Assembly: GCA_021158865.1 (NCBI GenBank)
Contig: JAGGSX010000072.1
Coordinates: forward strand, 1 to 15,001
Reading direction: 5' to 3'
DNA length: 15,001 nt
Origin: Thermoplasmata archaeon
Lineage (GTDB): Archaea > Thermoplasmatota > E2 > UBA202 > JdFR-43
Positions 13,725-15,001 of the stretch are shown piece after piece. The position numbers and the translations under genes were made by a program. Every line of letters starts with the position of its first letter. The stretch's first letter is position 1. The notes beneath the pieces are model-generated. The model had not been told where the DNA came from and searched no databases. It saw only the letters and a list, made by a program, of their open reading frames with translations.

Positions 13725-14120
13725 ATGAAAGAGAAATGGGTTATTGCAATAACAATTGCAGCAATAATGGCAGTGGCGGCGGCATATTCTATAGGAAATG
13801 TATCCTTGGAAAGTAAAAGTAAAAAAATAAATGCATTGCTTATAATAAATTTTGGAAATGAAACATGGAATTTTAATGTCACATTAAACAATTCGGCAAC
13901 TGTCTATAGCCTTCTAATGAAAGGAGCTGAAGAAAACAATTTCACTGTAAGCACAACATATTATCCGCAATATCAAAGTTATTTCATTAATTCAATTGCT
14001 GGAGTAAAGAATGAAAATGGGAAATACTGGCAATACTGGATAAATGGTGAATATGGAGAAGTGAGTGCAAACTTGCAAAAACTGGAAAATGGAGATGTTG
14101 TGGAATGGAAATTCATATAA
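13725..14120 (+). CDS. Membrane-anchored DUF4430 protein (transcobalamin C-terminal-like)
   Basis: The 131-residue protein has an N-terminal membrane anchor or uncleaved signal (5-23) and an extracellular domain from about 35. The closing block KYWQYWINGEYGEVSANLQKLENGDVVEWKF matches the DUF4430 signature (G-x-W-x-Y-x-x-N-G ... GD-x-V-x-W), the fold of the C-terminal beta domain of intrinsic factor and transcobalamin. Such proteins are thought to capture ligands, with cobalamin or a related cofactor the usual suggestion, but the ligand here is not shown. It is followed, with a 16-nt overlap, by an ECF S-component-like gene. Confidence 0.82.
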   Translation: MKEKWVIAITIAAIMAVAAAYSIGNVSLESKSKKINALLIINFGNETWNFNVTLNNSATVYSLLMKGAEENNFTVSTTYYPQYQSYFINSIAGVKNENGKYWQYWINGEYGEVSANLQKLENGDVVEWKFI

Positions 14121-14719
14121 ATAAAAATGTATTGCAGAATAATATGAGAAACAAAAAATTGCTTGCCATTACATTAATAAGTATAGGCGTCATAGGAAGA
14201 ATATGGATGCGGTGGGTTCTCCCGCAGGCGCCCCACTTTTATATAACATTGAATGGTGTGAGCCAGCCAGTTTTTATGATTGACATGTTTTTCCTGATTG
14301 GAGCAATATCAATAATTGCCGGTAGATATATTGGAAATAAGTATGCTTTTGTCATACCAATTGCAGTGATGGCTATAACAGATATATATTTTGGAAACAA
14401 TTGGATATTGCTATTTACATGGAGTGGCTTTGCAATGATGACATTTATTGGTTATAAAACAAAAGATAAAAGTTTTTCAACATATATTGGATTTGGATTG
14501 GTATCTGTTATTGCTTATGATGCATGGACAAATTTTGGAACATGGCTTGGATGGTATCCCCACACATTGCATGGTTTAATATTATGCTTTACTCTTGCCA
14601 TACCTTTCACACTCTGGCACATTGTTTCAATGAATATAATATTGCCTTTAGCTTCATTACCTTTAGAATATACAAAAACTCATGAAATAGAAAATAAAAA
14701 CATTGTGGCAATTGAATAG
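14105..14719 (+). CDS. ECF-transporter S-component-like membrane protein
   Basis: The 204-residue protein has about six membrane segments: LAITLISIGVIGRIW, FMIDMFFLIGAISIIAG, AFVIPIAVMAITDIYFG, WILLFTWSGFAMMTFIGY, YIGFGLVSVIAYDAW and LHGLILCFTLAIPFTLWHIVSM. The layout, with a GxIxGRxW start and DIYFG in the third helix, recalls DUF6580/ECF substrate-specific subunits. No energising ATPase or T subunit is in the window, so it would need ones encoded elsewhere. The start at 14105 overlaps the DUF4430 gene and has GGAG 9 nt upstream; ATG at 14144 (MRNKKLLAI) is a credible shorter start. Paired with the DUF4430 protein it suggests capture and uptake of a vitamin. Confidence 0.7.
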   Translation: MEIHINKNVLQNNMRNKKLLAITLISIGVIGRIWMRWVLPQAPHFYITLNGVSQPVFMIDMFFLIGAISIIAGRYIGNKYAFVIPIAVMAITDIYFGNNWILLFTWSGFAMMTFIGYKTKDKSFSTYIGFGLVSVIAYDAWTNFGTWLGWYPHTLHGLILCFTLAIPFTLWHIVSMNIILPLASLPLEYTKTHEIENKNIVAIE

Positions 14720-14724
14720 AAATA

Positions 14725-15001
14725 TTATCCATGCCACTGGCTCTGCTGGCTCACTGAAACAAAGAAGCCATTGCCTTGTTCAATAACGAAGTCAGGAGCA
14801 TTGGGAACATAAACATCAAAGTCGTCCTTGCTGTTATTCCATTTTAAAATAATGTTGCATCCTGCTATGCTGTTGTATATATCGCTTGCATTTGTTTGCT
14901 CTTCTTTAAACCATCCAAGGCTATTCCATCCCACCAGCAAGGTTATGTTGACGCTTTGGATAGGCAATCCAGTTACGCTTAAATTTGTATTATTGCTTAC
15001 A
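14725..15001 (-). CDS. C-terminal 91 residues of a second surface protein (5' end beyond window)
   Basis: The frame is open from the right edge to TAA at 14725, and the in-frame ATG at 14967 is internal, not the start. The module reads SVNITLLVGWNSLGWF, then TNASDIYNSIAGCNIILKWN, then DFDVYVPNAPDFVIEQGNGFFVSV and ends SQWHG. This GWN..GWF...GC...W...DF...G.G.F.V...W.G pattern is, from memory, a recurrent C-terminal domain of Thermoplasmatota secreted proteins. N-glycosylation sequons are present. It converges on the plus-strand S-component gene with only 5 nt between stop codons. Confidence 0.8.
   Translation of the reverse strand, partial: VSNNTNLSVTGLPIQSVNITLLVGWNSLGWFKEEQTNASDIYNSIAGCNIILKWNNSKDDFDVYVPNAPDFVIEQGNGFFVSVSQQSQWHG

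Noticed and set aside
14725..14967. A complete 80-residue minus-strand gene starting at 14967
   Set aside because: The frame continues without a stop to the right edge with module-like sequence, so the Met at 14967 is internal.

Overview
The window reads as an AT-rich archaeal chromosome segment. Evidence for Archaea: an aTrm56-type tRNA 2'-O-methyltransferase, an archaeal lipid (geranylgeranyl) reductase, Pth2, a DUF99 protein, TATA boxes about 25 nt upstream of several start codons with no room for a leader, and secreted beta-helix proteins rich in N-glycosylation sequons. The C-terminal GWN...GWF...W-H-G module at the right edge, the aTrm56-HD fusion and the AT bias suggest an uncultivated Thermoplasmatota lineage; that placement is inference from remembered family patterns. 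No rRNA, tRNA, CRISPR array, transposase or integrase is visible.

Layout. 1-4379 (minus): the first 1459 codons of a very large secreted protein, open at the left edge, with a signal peptide, four carboxypeptidase-regulatory-like modules and two separate right-handed beta-helix units. 4380-4596: intergenic, holding that gene's promoter and a candidate plus-strand structured small RNA. 4597-5736 (minus): an overlapping three-gene operon (small beta-barrel protein, Pth2, DUF99). 5737-5765: a 29-bp divergent spacer that appears to hold two interlocked leaderless promoters. 5766-6839 (plus): geranylgeranyl reductase. 6782-6945: a duplicated hairpin-plus-tail repeat that also encodes the last residues of the reductase. 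6976-8746 (minus): aTrm56-HD fusion, a four-helix membrane protein and a stand-alone ATP-cone protein. 8801-9580 (plus): SAM methyltransferase. 9620-12576 (plus): ferrous iron module with a DtxR-type regulator, two tandem FeoA proteins and FeoB, followed closely by a small membrane protein and a degenerate KaiC/RAD55-like ATPase (to 13683). 13725-14719 (plus): a lipid- or membrane-anchored DUF4430 protein and an ECF-type S-component-like membrane protein, a putative cobamide or other micronutrient uptake pair. 14725-15001 (minus): the C-terminus of a second surface protein.

How it fits together. The central plus-strand block looks like a metal and cofactor acquisition locus. The DtxR-family protein probably senses Fe(II) or Mn(II). 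A 20-bp near-perfect palindrome lies between its TATA box and its GTG start, and a second site resembling the DtxR consensus lies just before the feoA-feoA-feoB run, so autoregulation and iron control of the transporter are both plausible. The minus-strand flanks encode cell-surface proteins, and the remaining genes are tRNA/translation and lipid housekeeping. The items most worth a second look are the two candidate operators, the candidate small RNA at 4475-4550, the hairpin-tail repeat, the two genes attached to feoB, and the DUF4430/S-component pair.
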